Made by a program: the position numbers and the translations under genes. The notes under the pieces were generated by a model. That model saw only the letters and a list, made by a program, of their open reading frames with translations. It was not told where the DNA came from and did no database searches. 64,000 bases of DNA, taken from Saprospiraceae bacterium. Lineage in GTDB: Bacteria; Bacteroidota; Bacteroidia; Chitinophagales; Saprospiraceae. This document shows positions 7,634 to 17,185 of the stretch, in pieces (positions within the stretch are counted from its first letter, which is position 1; the number at the start of each line of letters is the position of its first letter). The stretch is from contig JAHDGF010000005.1 in the NCBI GenBank assembly GCA_020627785.1, positions 81,125-145,124 of the forward strand, read 5' to 3'.

Positions 7634-8866
7634 TTGTCTAAACCATTGAATATTCTTGTCCTTACATATTGGTCCTACAAGGATGGACTAATACAAACGT
7701 ACACTTTACCTTATTTAAGGCAGATGTCTTCAGTTTTGAGTGAGGATAGTAAAATTCATTTGGTCACCTTGGAAAAGGCACATTTACAATTAGAAGGCAA
7801 AGAGCGTAGAAAGATAGAATCAGATTTACAAAAGAAGAAAATCTTTTGGAATCCATATTCATATACTAAGTTTGGGTTATTGGCCATGCTTAAATGGGGT
7901 TTAACCATAATTTCTCTCTTTTGGAAGATTATAAGATATCGAGTGGATTATATTCATTGTTTTTGCACACCGCCAGGAATTGCAGCCAGTGTTCTTTCAA
8001 CAATTACAAGAACTCCCTTGGTCATTGATAGTTACGAGCCCCATGCAGAAGCGAGTCTCGAAAATGGAGATTGGTCTAAGGATAGTTTTCCTTTCAAATT
8101 TCTATTTGGTTTTGAAAAGTATATGAGTAAAAGGGCAGAGATAATCATCAGTGCTACTGAAGGTATGCGTGATTATGCGAAAGAGAAATACGATGCTACT
8201 TTTGATCGCTTTTATGTGAAGCCAGCCTGTGTTGATTTAGATTTATTTACTTCTGCAAATAAAAAGAAGCAAGAATATATTGATGAACTAAGTTTTGAGA
8301 ATAAGATTGTATGTGTTTATGCAGGAAAATTTGGAGGTATTTATCTAGATCAAGAAGTATTCGATTTCTTTAAGGTTGCACAGGATTTTTGGGGTGATCG
8401 ATTTAGAGTATTGTTATTGACAAATCAGAGCGATGATGCATTAAACGAATGGGCGAACAAAAGTGGCTTTGATATGAAAGCTTTAGAGAAACGTTTTGTT
8501 ATGCATAGTCAGGTTCCAGATTATTTAGGGGTAGGTGACTTTGGCATAACTCCAGTTAAACCCATCCCAACCAAACGATATTGTACACCCATAAAAAATG
8601 GAGAATATTGGGCGTTGGGATTACCAGTTGTAAGTACAGCAAATATATCTGATGATTCAGATATTATAGAGAATGAAAAAATTGGTTCCTTAATAAATGA
8701 ATTCTCAACTAACGAATATCAAAAGGTAGTTGAAGAAATAGATGATTTGTTAAAGAATAATACCCTTGAAAATCTGTATGAAAAGATTAGACCTGTAGCG
8801 GTTAAATACCGGTCATTTGATATATCTAAAAAGATTTATGCAGAAGTTTATGGTAATCAAAACTGA
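7634..8866 (+). CDS. Glycosyltransferase, GT4/GT-B type
   Basis: The 410-residue GT-B protein starts with TTG right after the lipoprotein stop. The N-terminal Rossmann half contains YIHCFCTPPGIAASVLS and VIDSYEPHAE. The C-terminal half begins near VCVYAGKFGG (about residue 225), followed by the donor-site region FGITPVKPIPTKRYCTPIKNGEY. There the usual E-x7-E of GT4 is replaced by a 'K-N-G-E-Y-W-A-L-G-L-P-V-V' version. It is expected to add one sugar of the repeat unit at the cytoplasmic face. It overlaps the next glycosyltransferase by one base. Donor and acceptor are unknown. Confidence 0.82.
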   Translation: MSKPLNILVLTYWSYKDGLIQTYTLPYLRQMSSVLSEDSKIHLVTLEKAHLQLEGKERRKIESDLQKKKIFWNPYSYTKFGLLAMLKWGLTIISLFWKIIRYRVDYIHCFCTPPGIAASVLSTITRTPLVIDSYEPHAEASLENGDWSKDSFPFKFLFGFEKYMSKRAEIIISATEGMRDYAKEKYDATFDRFYVKPACVDLDLFTSANKKKQEYIDELSFENKIVCVYAGKFGGIYLDQEVFDFFKVAQDFWGDRFRVLLLTNQSDDALNEWANKSGFDMKALEKRFVMHSQVPDYLGVGDFGITPVKPIPTKRYCTPIKNGEYWALGLPVVSTANISDDSDIIENEKIGSLINEFSTNEYQKVVEEIDDLLKNNTLENLYEKIRPVAVKYRSFDISKKIYAEVYGNQN

Positions 8867-9993
8867 TGAAGGATAAAAGAATTAAGGTTACTTATATAAT
8901 TTCCTACATTGATAAGTCGGTCGGTTTTGAATGGGTTGCTAGTAGACTAAATAGAGATAAGTTTGATCTCAAATTTATTTTACTTAATGATAAACCGTCC
9001 CACCTTGGCAAATTTTTGAAAGGTATTAATATACCTTTTGAAGAACTTCAATATCTAGGAAAGAAGAATATAATTCAAACTGCCTTTAGGGTTTGGAATA
9101 TTTTAAGAAAACAAAAACCAGATGTTATCCACACACATTTAGTAGATGCGGATTTCATTGGATTAACCGTCGGTAAATTCTTAGGCATCAAGAAGCGAGT
9201 GTACACTAGACATAATTCAAACATTCATAAAAAGTATCATAGTGGTGCTGAAAAATTTGACAGAATTGCAAATAAGTATAGTACGCATATCGCCTCGATT
9301 AGTAAGAACATAACAGAGATATTAGTGAATGAGGAAGGAGTATCACCTGAAAAGATTCGATTAGTATATCATGGATTTGAATTGGAGAAATTTGAAAATG
9401 TTCCGCAGAACCAAATAGATGAACTGAATTCTAAGTATAATGTAGCTGGTAGAAGACCAGTTATTGGTGTGATTTCTAGGTATATGCATTGGAAAGGTAT
9501 ACAACACATTATACCAGCATTCAAGAAAACACTTGAAAAATATCCCAATGCTCTATTAATGTTGGCCAACGCTGGAAAGGGTGATTATGCAAAAGAAATT
9601 GTTGAGCTCTTAAGTGATTTACCTTCTGATTCCTATGTAGAAATTGCGTTTGAACATAATTTATTTGCCCTGTATCATCTCTTTGATATTTTCGTTCACA
9701 TTCCTATCGATCCAGAAGTTGAAGCTTTTGGTCAAATTTATATTGAATCACTAGCTGCTGGAATACCTTCGGTTGTTACACTGTCCGGAATTGCGCGTGA
9801 AGTCATATCAGATAAAGAGAATGCTGTGGTCGTTGATTTTCAAAACTCGGAACAGATTGTAGATGGAATAGATCTCTTGCTAACGGATAAGGAACTCAGA
9901 GAAAAAATTGTATCTAATGGAATAAAATCTGTAAAGGAAAAATTCTCCTTAAAATCAATGATTGAAAATTTGGAATCTCTTTATGTCGAATAA
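8866..9993 (+). CDS. Glycosyltransferase family 4 protein
   Basis: This 375-residue GT-B enzyme has the N-terminal acceptor half (DVIHTHLVDADFIGLTVGK, then KRVYTRHNS). The C-terminal donor half starts at RPVIGVISRYMHWKGIQH near residue 197. The GT4 nucleotide-sugar signature is seen in E-A-F-G-Q-I-Y-I-E-S-L-A-A-G-I-P near 285-300 (E-x7-E). The start overlaps the preceding stop (TGATG), indicating coupled translation. It probably acts on the lipid-linked repeat unit. Its sugar specificity cannot be read from sequence. Confidence 0.9.
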   Translation: MKDKRIKVTYIISYIDKSVGFEWVASRLNRDKFDLKFILLNDKPSHLGKFLKGINIPFEELQYLGKKNIIQTAFRVWNILRKQKPDVIHTHLVDADFIGLTVGKFLGIKKRVYTRHNSNIHKKYHSGAEKFDRIANKYSTHIASISKNITEILVNEEGVSPEKIRLVYHGFELEKFENVPQNQIDELNSKYNVAGRRPVIGVISRYMHWKGIQHIIPAFKKTLEKYPNALLMLANAGKGDYAKEIVELLSDLPSDSYVEIAFEHNLFALYHLFDIFVHIPIDPEVEAFGQIYIESLAAGIPSVVTLSGIAREVISDKENAVVVDFQNSEQIVDGIDLLLTDKELREKIVSNGIKSVKEKFSLKSMIENLESLYVE

Positions 9994-10888
9994 AACAATG
10001 AATCCATTCTTTTCCATAGTTATTCCCAGTTATAATAGGGCTGAATTATTGCCAGAGACCATTGATAGTATTTTAAAGCAAGAATTTAAGGACTTTGAAA
10101 TAATTATCATTGATGATGGAAGTGAGGATAACACTGAAGAAGTAATTCAAAAAAAATATGCGAAAGAAATAAGACTTCAATATATCTGGACTGAAAATGG
10201 TGAAAGAGGATTAGCTCGGAATAATGGTTTTAGAAAATCTTCCGGAGAATATGTTTTGTTTTTTGATTCAGACGACTTTATGTTGTCCAATCATTTATCA
10301 ACTTTAAAGAAATATATAGACTCTTTAGATTCTCCAAACTTCATTGCTACAAAGCACTTTTTAAAATCTGAAAAGGGCCATGTGGTTTACAATAGTTCCA
10401 AAGACTTGAAACAAGGTTGGTACAACTATTCAGCTTTAATTGATGGGAATTGGTTGGCTTGTCATTTTTGTGTAAAACGATCAAATCCCAATTTGATTCT
10501 TTTTGAAGAAGACCGACAATATGCAATACTTGAGGATTGGATGTTCCTAATTATGAATCTTCATGGAGACAAAATATTCTTAATTAATGAATTTACCATC
10601 CAACAACGAATTCATGATGGCCGTTCTATGAACAATAATAAACTTATCATTGAACGTCGAGATAGAGCAACCAACTATTTAATTGACAGGGTTAATTTTT
10701 CAGAAGCAGAAAAGAAACAAATCCAAACTCAGTCATTTTATTTTTGTGCTATCCATGCATACTTAGATAAGAACTCAAAACAAGCTAAGTCTTTTTTGAA
10801 AAAGGCTTATTCCTTAGGGGGTATATCTAAAGGGGTTATTATACTTTACTTAAAACTTACCTTGGGTTATTATCCTAAAAATATATAG
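9983..10888 (+). CDS. Glycosyltransferase family 2 protein
   Basis: A GT-A fold enzyme of about 300 residues. The N-terminus reads FFSIVIPSYNRAELLPETI, followed by the first nucleotide-binding Asp pair in IIIDDGSEDNT and the metal-binding D-S-D-D-F near residue 90. The C-terminal tail is amphipathic but shows no strong membrane segments. A TTG at 9962 is also in frame, but it would add seven residues and overlap the upstream gene by 32 bases. ATG at 9983, or the one at 9998 four bases after the upstream stop, is more likely. The gene overlaps the next one by one base. Confidence 0.9.
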   Translation: MSNKTMNPFFSIVIPSYNRAELLPETIDSILKQEFKDFEIIIIDDGSEDNTEEVIQKKYAKEIRLQYIWTENGERGLARNNGFRKSSGEYVLFFDSDDFMLSNHLSTLKKYIDSLDSPNFIATKHFLKSEKGHVVYNSSKDLKQGWYNYSALIDGNWLACHFCVKRSNPNLILFEEDRQYAILEDWMFLIMNLHGDKIFLINEFTIQQRIHDGRSMNNNKLIIERRDRATNYLIDRVNFSEAEKKQIQTQSFYFCAIHAYLDKNSKQAKSFLKKAYSLGGISKGVIILYLKLTLGYYPKNI

Positions 10889-11655
10889 TGCCAAAATTAA
10901 GCTTTAAAGAATGGCTTAAAGTCAATACTTTTAATAAGATTGATTTTAAAAGACGAATGAAGAGGGAGGTACCTATTCTAATTTATCAAATGGGTAAAGT
11001 AGGGTCTTCATCTATCTATCATCCATTGAAAGAAAGATACCAAGGGGTTGTCGGCCATACGCACCAGTTTAATCAAGATGCTTGGTATTGGGAAGTGCGA
11101 AAGTTACATGAAATGTACTATGCAGGTAATTTAAGTAAACTCCATGTGATTAGCTTAATACGAGAACCCATTGGACGAAATGTATCCGAGTTTTTTCATC
11201 GGATAAAGCAATATGCAGGAATTGATTCTGATTACAATCAATTATCTGTTGATCAATTGAAAGATAGGTTCTTGAATAATATGGACCATCGATTTTCACT
11301 TGATTGGTTTGATAATAATTTTAAAAAACATTTTAATATCGACGTCTATCAGTCAAGCTTTCCCAAAGAAAATTATACTTATTATGAGGAGAAAGGAATC
11401 AAGGTATTGCTAATGAAGCATGACCTAGATGATGATTTAAAAGGAAAGCTTATCAGTGATTTTTTAAACTTGGCTAATTTTAAACTCGAAAGAAGAAATG
11501 TTGGTTCGGAAAAAGGATATAAGAAAATGTATGGTTCTTTTAAGGCAGAAGCGAAATTACCCAGCGAATATTTAGATATGATTAAAAAATCTAAATACTT
11601 CAATCATTTCTATAGTGAGGAATACATAAATGAAACAATAAGTAAATGGATGTAA
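10888..11655 (+). CDS. Sulfotransferase-fold protein 2 (capsule-synthesis type)
   Basis: The 255-residue protein begins with GTG overlapping the upstream stop. Residues 31-50 (PILIYQMGKVGSSSIYHPL) form a P-loop-like 5'-phosphosulfate block, and LIREPIGRNVSEFFHR near residue 90 is the 3'-phosphate block. It resembles the bacterial 'putative capsular polysaccharide synthesis' branch of sulfotransferase-fold proteins, in which Q-M-G-K-V-G-S-S is typical. It probably sulfates a glycan or phospho-glycan intermediate in the cytoplasm. The start of the next gene overlaps its 3' end by 10 bases. The assignment to that branch is from memory of the motif and is less certain than the fold. Confidence 0.75.
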   Translation: MPKLSFKEWLKVNTFNKIDFKRRMKREVPILIYQMGKVGSSSIYHPLKERYQGVVGHTHQFNQDAWYWEVRKLHEMYYAGNLSKLHVISLIREPIGRNVSEFFHRIKQYAGIDSDYNQLSVDQLKDRFLNNMDHRFSLDWFDNNFKKHFNIDVYQSSFPKENYTYYEEKGIKVLLMKHDLDDDLKGKLISDFLNLANFKLERRNVGSEKGYKKMYGSFKAEAKLPSEYLDMIKKSKYFNHFYSEEYINETISKWM

Positions 11656-12947
11656 AATTAATAAATCACTCCTGTCTTTTGTATAGTCATGGAGATGTTA
11701 AAATGATCTGTGATCCTTGGATTGAAGGTAGAGTGTTTGATAATGGTTGGGACTTTATAGTTCCTTCAGCTATTGCTTATGAGGACTTTGCAGAAATAAC
11801 ACATATTTGGTTTTCACATGAACACCCTGATCATTTTTTTCCGCCTAATCTGAATAAAATAAGTGCCGAACATCGTGCTAATATTACAGTAGTGTTTCAA
11901 GAAACGATTGATAAAAGAGTCGTTAATTATTGCTCTAAGAAAGGATTCAAAGAGGTAATAGAACTGAAGCCAAATAAGTGGTACACAATGGGTGAAGATT
12001 TTCAGGTTATGTGTGAGAATTATACGGAAGGTGATTCTTGGTTGGCTGTAGACGCAGGAGGGGAAATAATACTAAACACCAATGATTGCGAAGTGAACAA
12101 TCCGCATGATGCGGCCAAAATCAAGGAAAAAGTCGGTGGAAAGGTAGATGCACTTTTTGCACAATTCTCATATGCGTGTTGGGCAGGTAATCCAGATCAG
12201 GTGCATATACGTGAACAAATGGCTAAATCAAAATTAGACATTTTCTTATTTCAAATAAATCAATTTGAACCAAAATATTCAATTCCGATTGCGAGTTATG
12301 TTTGGTTTTGTCATCAAGATAATTTTTATCTAAATGACCGAATCAATAAACCTGATCGTGTATTAGAGTCAATGCAAAAACACACAACTACAATTCCAGT
12401 AGTTTTGTTTCCTGGAGAAAGTTTTAATGGTTCAAAGCATGATAATCAAAGCTCTGTTGATAAATGGATGAAGGCATATAAAGAACTGGAAAATAAATCT
12501 GTTGATCATTTAGAAGCAGCATCCAGTGTTGAAGAAAGTAATCTATTGACAACCTCAAAGGCTTTCACAAAACAATTGAAAGACGATTTTGGTTTAGCAG
12601 CTAGGGTATTGAAACCTAGTTTTGTTTACTTGAAGGATTTAGGAGTTGCTTACAAGTTAAGTTTAGCCAATGGGCTAGAGAAGGTAACTAAGTCTAAAGA
12701 GGAATGTGATATCATTCTTGGATCAGATTCACTAATGAATTGTATGAGGTTCCCATGGGGCTGTGATACTTTAGGAGTGAATGGACGATTTAGTAAACCT
12801 GAAAAGGGGAATTATTCAAGATTTTATAATTTCTTTAGATACAATCAATTAAAAAGTCGGGGTGAAACTGTCAACCTAGGTTATTTATTTAAAGTAATCA
12901 TTCGTAAAATATTTAGACAAAAAGAAGAAGTCAGTTTTTATAATTAA
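11646..12947 (+). CDS. Metallo-beta-lactamase-fold protein, CMP-NeuAc hydroxylase-like
   Basis: The first 230 residues of this 433-residue protein form a metallo-beta-lactamase fold of the UlaG/CMAH type. Visible parts are INHSCLLYS and the metal motif H-E-H-P-D-H near residues 58-63, followed by a later Asp/His in the LNTNDCEVNNPHD region. Length and layout recall CMP-N-acetylneuraminate hydroxylase, but the N-terminal Rieske iron-sulfur domain of that enzyme is missing. The last 90 residues (ILGSDSLMNCMRFPWGCDTL) look like the SCP2-like C-terminal region seen in such proteins. In a polysaccharide locus it may oxidise or hydrolyse a nucleotide sugar. The reaction is unproven. Confidence 0.65.
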   Translation: MDVKLINHSCLLYSHGDVKMICDPWIEGRVFDNGWDFIVPSAIAYEDFAEITHIWFSHEHPDHFFPPNLNKISAEHRANITVVFQETIDKRVVNYCSKKGFKEVIELKPNKWYTMGEDFQVMCENYTEGDSWLAVDAGGEIILNTNDCEVNNPHDAAKIKEKVGGKVDALFAQFSYACWAGNPDQVHIREQMAKSKLDIFLFQINQFEPKYSIPIASYVWFCHQDNFYLNDRINKPDRVLESMQKHTTTIPVVLFPGESFNGSKHDNQSSVDKWMKAYKELENKSVDHLEAASSVEESNLLTTSKAFTKQLKDDFGLAARVLKPSFVYLKDLGVAYKLSLANGLEKVTKSKEECDIILGSDSLMNCMRFPWGCDTLGVNGRFSKPEKGNYSRFYNFFRYNQLKSRGETVNLGYLFKVIIRKIFRQKEEVSFYN

Positions 12948-12959
12948 AAGAAAGAGACA

Positions 12960-13898
12960 ATGGCAAAAGCGTTAGTAACAGGAGGTGCAGGTTTCATTGG
13001 AAGCCATCTGACATGTAACTTACATGAAAAGGGTTATGAAGTAGTAGTGTTGGATAACTTATTAAGAGGTAATAAAATACCTAAAAATGTTTTAAATGAA
13101 ATTACCTTCATTCAAGGAGATGTAATTGATTCAAAAACAGTGATGGAAGCAGCTAAGGGCTGTGACTATATCTATCATTTAGCTGCAATTTTAGGAGTTG
13201 ATGTAGTGGCAGATAATCCTACGGAAACCATGGAGGTTGAAGTAATGGGAATGAAAAATGTAGGAGACGCCGCATTAGTAAATAATGCTAAAATCATTTA
13301 TGCATCTACAAGTGGAATCTATGGACACAATGCCATTGAGCAGAGTGTGACTGAAGACATCATGGTTGATCCGCGCACAAGTTATGCGATGGCTAAGAGA
13401 TATAATGAACTTTATCTAGCAGCTCTAAATGAAGAAAAAGGATTGGATTGTATCGCACTGAGATATTTTAATGTGTATGGCCCAAGACAGGATAATCGAA
13501 TGGTTACTCCACGCTTCATAGAGCAAGCAATCGCTGGCGAACAAATTACTGTATTTGGAACAGGCGAACAGACCAGAGATTTTACTCATATTGACGACAC
13601 AATAAAAGCTACGATTCTTGCAGGAGAAAAAGTAACAGGCTTCCAAATATTTAATGTAGCTAATGAAAATGAAGAATCAATCTTAAATTTGGCAAAAAAG
13701 ATTGTAGAAATTTCGGGGTCTGAATCTGAGATAGTATTAATCGAAGCTCCTAAGAAAAGATATGATTATGAGGTTGGAAGGCGATACGGGAACTCAGATA
13801 AATTGCTTTCTTTCGTAGGCTATAAACCAGGTACAGGATTGGACATGGGCCTTGCTGAATTGATTAACTATTACAAAAACCAGAATAGTTCTAGTTAG
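12960..13898 (+). CDS. NAD-dependent sugar epimerase/dehydratase (extended SDR)
   Basis: This 312-residue extended SDR has the NAD turn GGAGFIGSHL at residues 8-17. The Ser/Thr and YxxxK catalytic set is visible as A-S-T-S-G-I-Y and S-Y-A-M-A-K-R (Tyr near 143, Lys near 147). The substrate region contains RYFNVYGPRQ and FTHIDDTI. These features are typical of UDP-glucose 4-epimerase-like and NDP-sugar dehydratase enzymes making precursors for surface glycans. The gene lies 12 bases after the metallo-beta-lactamase gene and 23 before the second MBOAT gene. The exact nucleotide sugar cannot be assigned. Confidence 0.9.
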   Translation: MAKALVTGGAGFIGSHLTCNLHEKGYEVVVLDNLLRGNKIPKNVLNEITFIQGDVIDSKTVMEAAKGCDYIYHLAAILGVDVVADNPTETMEVEVMGMKNVGDAALVNNAKIIYASTSGIYGHNAIEQSVTEDIMVDPRTSYAMAKRYNELYLAALNEEKGLDCIALRYFNVYGPRQDNRMVTPRFIEQAIAGEQITVFGTGEQTRDFTHIDDTIKATILAGEKVTGFQIFNVANENEESILNLAKKIVEISGSESEIVLIEAPKKRYDYEVGRRYGNSDKLLSFVGYKPGTGLDMGLAELINYYKNQNSSS

Positions 13899-13921
13899 GT
13901 TGAAGGAACGGATGCTTATCT

Positions 13922-15361
13922 ATGTTATTTAACTCAACAATATTTCTAGTTTTTTTTGCAGTAGTTGTCACACTCTACTATATTCTACCGACCAGATTTC
14001 GATGGATTTTATTATTGATAGGAAGTTATCTTTTTTATATGTCGTGGGAGCCGGCATTTATATTACTTATTTTATCCTCCACCATTGTTGATTATTTTGT
14101 TTCAATAAAGCTTCCAGAAACAGAAACGTCGAAAGGTAAGAAACGACTCTTATTTATAAGCTTGTTTTTTAATTTAGGACTTCTCTTTATTTTTAAGTAT
14201 TACAATTTTTTTACTGAAAATATTGAACTGTTAGCATCTAGCATTGGACTAAATTATCAGGCTTCAGTTTCAAGTTTACTCTTGCCTGTAGGAATTTCGT
14301 TTTATACCTTCCAAACAATTAGTTATACAATTGATGTTTTTCGTGGAGAGCTTAAACCTGAAAAACATTTTGGAAAATTTGCACTTTATGTAAGTTTTTT
14401 TCCTCAATTAGTAGCCGGTCCAATTGAGCGAGCTACTAATCTGCTTCCGCAAATTAATGGAATAAAAAAAAAGGTATTTCATGATGATCTACTTGCTGGT
14501 ATTCTTCAATTTGTTTTTGGTCTTTTTAAAAAAGTAGTAATAGCTGATTCTGCGGCTCTTTATGTGAATGCAATTTACAATAACCATCAATATCACGATG
14601 GCTCCACTTTTGTCCTTGCGTCCTTATTTTTTACGGTTCAAATTTATGGAGATTTCTCTGGTTATTCTGATATGGCCATTGGTGCTGCAAGGATGTTGGG
14701 TTTTAAACTAATGGACAATTTTCATTTGCCCTTCTTTTCAAAAAGTACTACTGAATTGTGGCGTAGATGGCATATAAGTCTAGGGTCATGGGCCAATGAC
14801 TATATGTTTAAGTCGTTTTCACCATATTGGGTACGTAGGTTTTCTAAAAAGGGAGTTCTAATAAGTTTGATCATTACCTTTACTTTGATTGGTATTTGGC
14901 ACGGAGGAAGGTGGACTTACATCTTGTTTGGTTTTATGCATGGCTTCATTCTAGGAGTTGAATTTTTGACCAAAAAAAGAAGAAAGAAAATTAAAAAGAA
15001 AATCGGGTCTTTCCTTTTTTCCTATTCAGGTTGGTTTATTACAATGCTCCTTTGGTTTATTAGTATGATTTTATTCCGCTCAGTATCTATGGAACAATTC
15101 TTCCATATTATGAATAAAATATTTTCAGCCTCAATCTTCAATTCTTTATTTATTCCAGACCTAGGGGTTATTGCAACGACCTTGTTTGGCGTTACAATAT
15201 TGTTCATTTTTGAATATTTTGTATTTAGGAAACGAAACTTTCTAGGATTGGTAAAAACATATAGCCAACCTACCTTAGCGCTTGTTACAGCTATGTTTAT
15301 TCTCGTTATTTCTATATTCGGCGTGTCTGAGGGAAGTCAATTTATCTATTTTCAATTTTAA
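13922..15361 (+). CDS. Membrane-bound O-acyltransferase (MBOAT, AlgI-like), copy 2
   Basis: A 479-residue polytopic MBOAT protein clearly paralogous to the copy at 1.9 kb. It shares the MLFNS N-terminus, GISFYTFQTISYTIDVF, FFPQLVAGPIERA, IYGDFSGYSDMAIG, TELWRRWHISLGSW and the catalytic-type His in IGIWHGGRWTY. The loop after WRRWHISL differs (ANDYMFKSFSPYW in place of FRDYLYIPLGG), so the two may handle different acyl groups or acceptors. Its stop overlaps the start of the following SGNH-like gene by one base (TAATG). It predicts O-acylation at a second site of the polysaccharide. No second acyl carrier protein is nearby, so its donor may be acetyl-CoA. Confidence 0.93.
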   Translation: MLFNSTIFLVFFAVVVTLYYILPTRFRWILLLIGSYLFYMSWEPAFILLILSSTIVDYFVSIKLPETETSKGKKRLLFISLFFNLGLLFIFKYYNFFTENIELLASSIGLNYQASVSSLLLPVGISFYTFQTISYTIDVFRGELKPEKHFGKFALYVSFFPQLVAGPIERATNLLPQINGIKKKVFHDDLLAGILQFVFGLFKKVVIADSAALYVNAIYNNHQYHDGSTFVLASLFFTVQIYGDFSGYSDMAIGAARMLGFKLMDNFHLPFFSKSTTELWRRWHISLGSWANDYMFKSFSPYWVRRFSKKGVLISLIITFTLIGIWHGGRWTYILFGFMHGFILGVEFLTKKRRKKIKKKIGSFLFSYSGWFITMLLWFISMILFRSVSMEQFFHIMNKIFSASIFNSLFIPDLGVIATTLFGVTILFIFEYFVFRKRNFLGLVKTYSQPTLALVTAMFILVISIFGVSEGSQFIYFQF

Positions 15362-16332
15362 TGGAGAAGTTGATAAAATTTCTTTTGTTTAGTTTGGTTC
15401 TAGTTGTTTTACTTGATTTTGGAATATCTCGTATTCTTAACCAAATTTATAAACAAAATAAAGTTGGTGAATCAGGAGGCGTATTGAATTATTATTTAGG
15501 GCATGAAGTGCCATCAGATTTATTAATCCTAGGATCTTCAAGAGCGCACCGACATGTAATTCCAGATAGCTTTAATTGTAAGGGCTTTAATTTATCCCAT
15601 CATGGATTTCGGATTCCATTTACCGCAGGAATTCTTGATATTTTACAACAAGAGCAAAAGATACCAAAGATTGTTTTAGTCCATTTAGAACTCAATTCAT
15701 TTTGTTATCATATTGAAGATGATTTAAAGGATAGCGAACTTCGAAATTTGAATTTCTTTTATGGAAAGAATGATTTTATTACTGACCAAATTAATAAACT
15801 CTCTTATGGGGAGAAATTTAAATACTTACTTTCTTCCTATAAATACAATGGAAAAGTACCTAGCCTTATTTCAAATTTTATGGAAACGCAGAATTTTAAA
15901 GATCACAATGGATTTAAAGGTCTAGAAATGAATCCTGCAGATAGTAGTAGAATCCAAAAACAAATAGACATTAGAAAGTCATTAAAATTTAATCCTGAAG
16001 TTTCAGAATTTAAAATAAGTGATACTGGAAAAAAATATCTTAATCATGTAGCCGAGATGTTTCAAAACAGTGACTCAAATTTGATTTTCTTTTCTTCTCC
16101 TAGGTATCTTGAAAATACTACAGGTGAAGAATTATCAAGAAATTTTTTAAAGCAATTTCTTGAGGAACAAAACATACCATATTTGGATTACACCAATTAT
16201 AAAATACCTGAATTAAAGAGAAAAAAATATTGGAGAGATGTTGAACATATGAACATTGATGGAGCTAAGGTATTTACTCCAATATTAAGAAATGATCTAC
16301 AGCTCTTATTAGATGATTCTTGTTTTAATTAA
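15361..16332 (+). CDS. Membrane-anchored SGNH-like partner of MBOAT, copy 2
   Basis: The 323-residue protein has an N-terminal membrane anchor (FLLFSLVLVVLLDFGIS). Its first SGNH-like block is LLILGSSRAHRHVIP and its C-terminal Asp/His block is WRDVEHMNIDGAKVF. The GSS..HR and D-x-x-H pattern is the same as in the 340-residue protein at 3.4 kb, although overall identity looks low. It overlaps the MBOAT stop by one base and is probably the periplasmic half of the acyl transfer pair. The catalytic assignment is inference. Confidence 0.68.
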   Translation: MEKLIKFLLFSLVLVVLLDFGISRILNQIYKQNKVGESGGVLNYYLGHEVPSDLLILGSSRAHRHVIPDSFNCKGFNLSHHGFRIPFTAGILDILQQEQKIPKIVLVHLELNSFCYHIEDDLKDSELRNLNFFYGKNDFITDQINKLSYGEKFKYLLSSYKYNGKVPSLISNFMETQNFKDHNGFKGLEMNPADSSRIQKQIDIRKSLKFNPEVSEFKISDTGKKYLNHVAEMFQNSDSNLIFFSSPRYLENTTGEELSRNFLKQFLEEQNIPYLDYTNYKIPELKRKKYWRDVEHMNIDGAKVFTPILRNDLQLLLDDSCFN

Positions 16333-16334
16333 AA

Positions 16335-17183
16335 TTGGTGGGTAGTAAAATTATAGTTAATGCAGATGATTTTGGGCTCACCGCTTCCGTAAATCAAGCA
16401 ATCATAGATGTTTATAGAATTGGCAATTTAAACTCAACAACCTTCATGGTAAATATGCCAGGAACGGAAGATGCAGTAATAAAAGCTAAAGAAAACCCAG
16501 GCTTATCCATTGGATTACATTTTTGTATAACTGAAGGTACACCGCTAACTTCTGGAACTTCTTTCACAAATGATAATGGTCAATTTATAACGCGGAAAGA
16601 ATTGATTTCTAGATCAATGAAAGGGAAAATTAAGGCCAATGAACTTGTTGCTGAATTTAAAGCCCAATATCAAAAAGCTATTTCCTACGGACTAGAATTA
16701 ACGCACACAGATAGTCATCAGCATATATTACAGATTCCATTTATTTTCAACGCGCTCAAAACGACCTTTGAAGAACTAGCATTGCCTGTAAGATGCGTCC
16801 ATTCTCCCTTTACTAAATTGAGCTTAAATCCGAAGGTACTGCCAAGAGCAGTAAAGAATATAATAATGAATCGTTCGGCTAAAAATATGAGGTCGGAATT
16901 CTCTCAACCCATGAATGATTATTTAATTTCTATTCATGATAAGTTTAGCGATACCTCATTTGAGCAAAATGATTACTTAAATCTACTAGCAATTTGTGGG
17001 CAGCTAAATAATATTGAACTGATGGTCCATCCATATATTTTGGATCAGGAGGTTTTAGACTTATACGAGGATGAGATTGAAACTAAAATTATCTTTTTGA
17101 AGAAATGTGAACGCGAATATCAAATGCTTTCTAAAGAATCTTTGTTTGATGATTTTGAGTTAGTCAATTTTAGTCAGTTATAA
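16335..17183 (+). CDS. YdjC/ChbG-family carbohydrate deacetylase
   Basis: The 282-residue protein shows the metal-binding blocks of the YdjC/ChbG family. These are N-A-D-D-F-G at residues 8-13, G-L-H-F near 59 and T-D-S-H-Q-H near 127-132. Known members remove the N-acetyl group from chitobiose-like sugars. In a polysaccharide locus the likely substrate is an N-acetylated sugar or lipid-linked intermediate. The frame starts at TTG 16335, directly after the upstream stop, and GTG at 16338 is an equal alternative. The next gene follows two bases after its stop. Confidence 0.88.
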   Translation: MVGSKIIVNADDFGLTASVNQAIIDVYRIGNLNSTTFMVNMPGTEDAVIKAKENPGLSIGLHFCITEGTPLTSGTSFTNDNGQFITRKELISRSMKGKIKANELVAEFKAQYQKAISYGLELTHTDSHQHILQIPFIFNALKTTFEELALPVRCVHSPFTKLSLNPKVLPRAVKNIIMNRSAKNMRSEFSQPMNDYLISIHDKFSDTSFEQNDYLNLLAICGQLNNIELMVHPYILDQEVLDLYEDEIETKIIFLKKCEREYQMLSKESLFDDFELVNFSQL

Positions 17184-17185
17184 TT

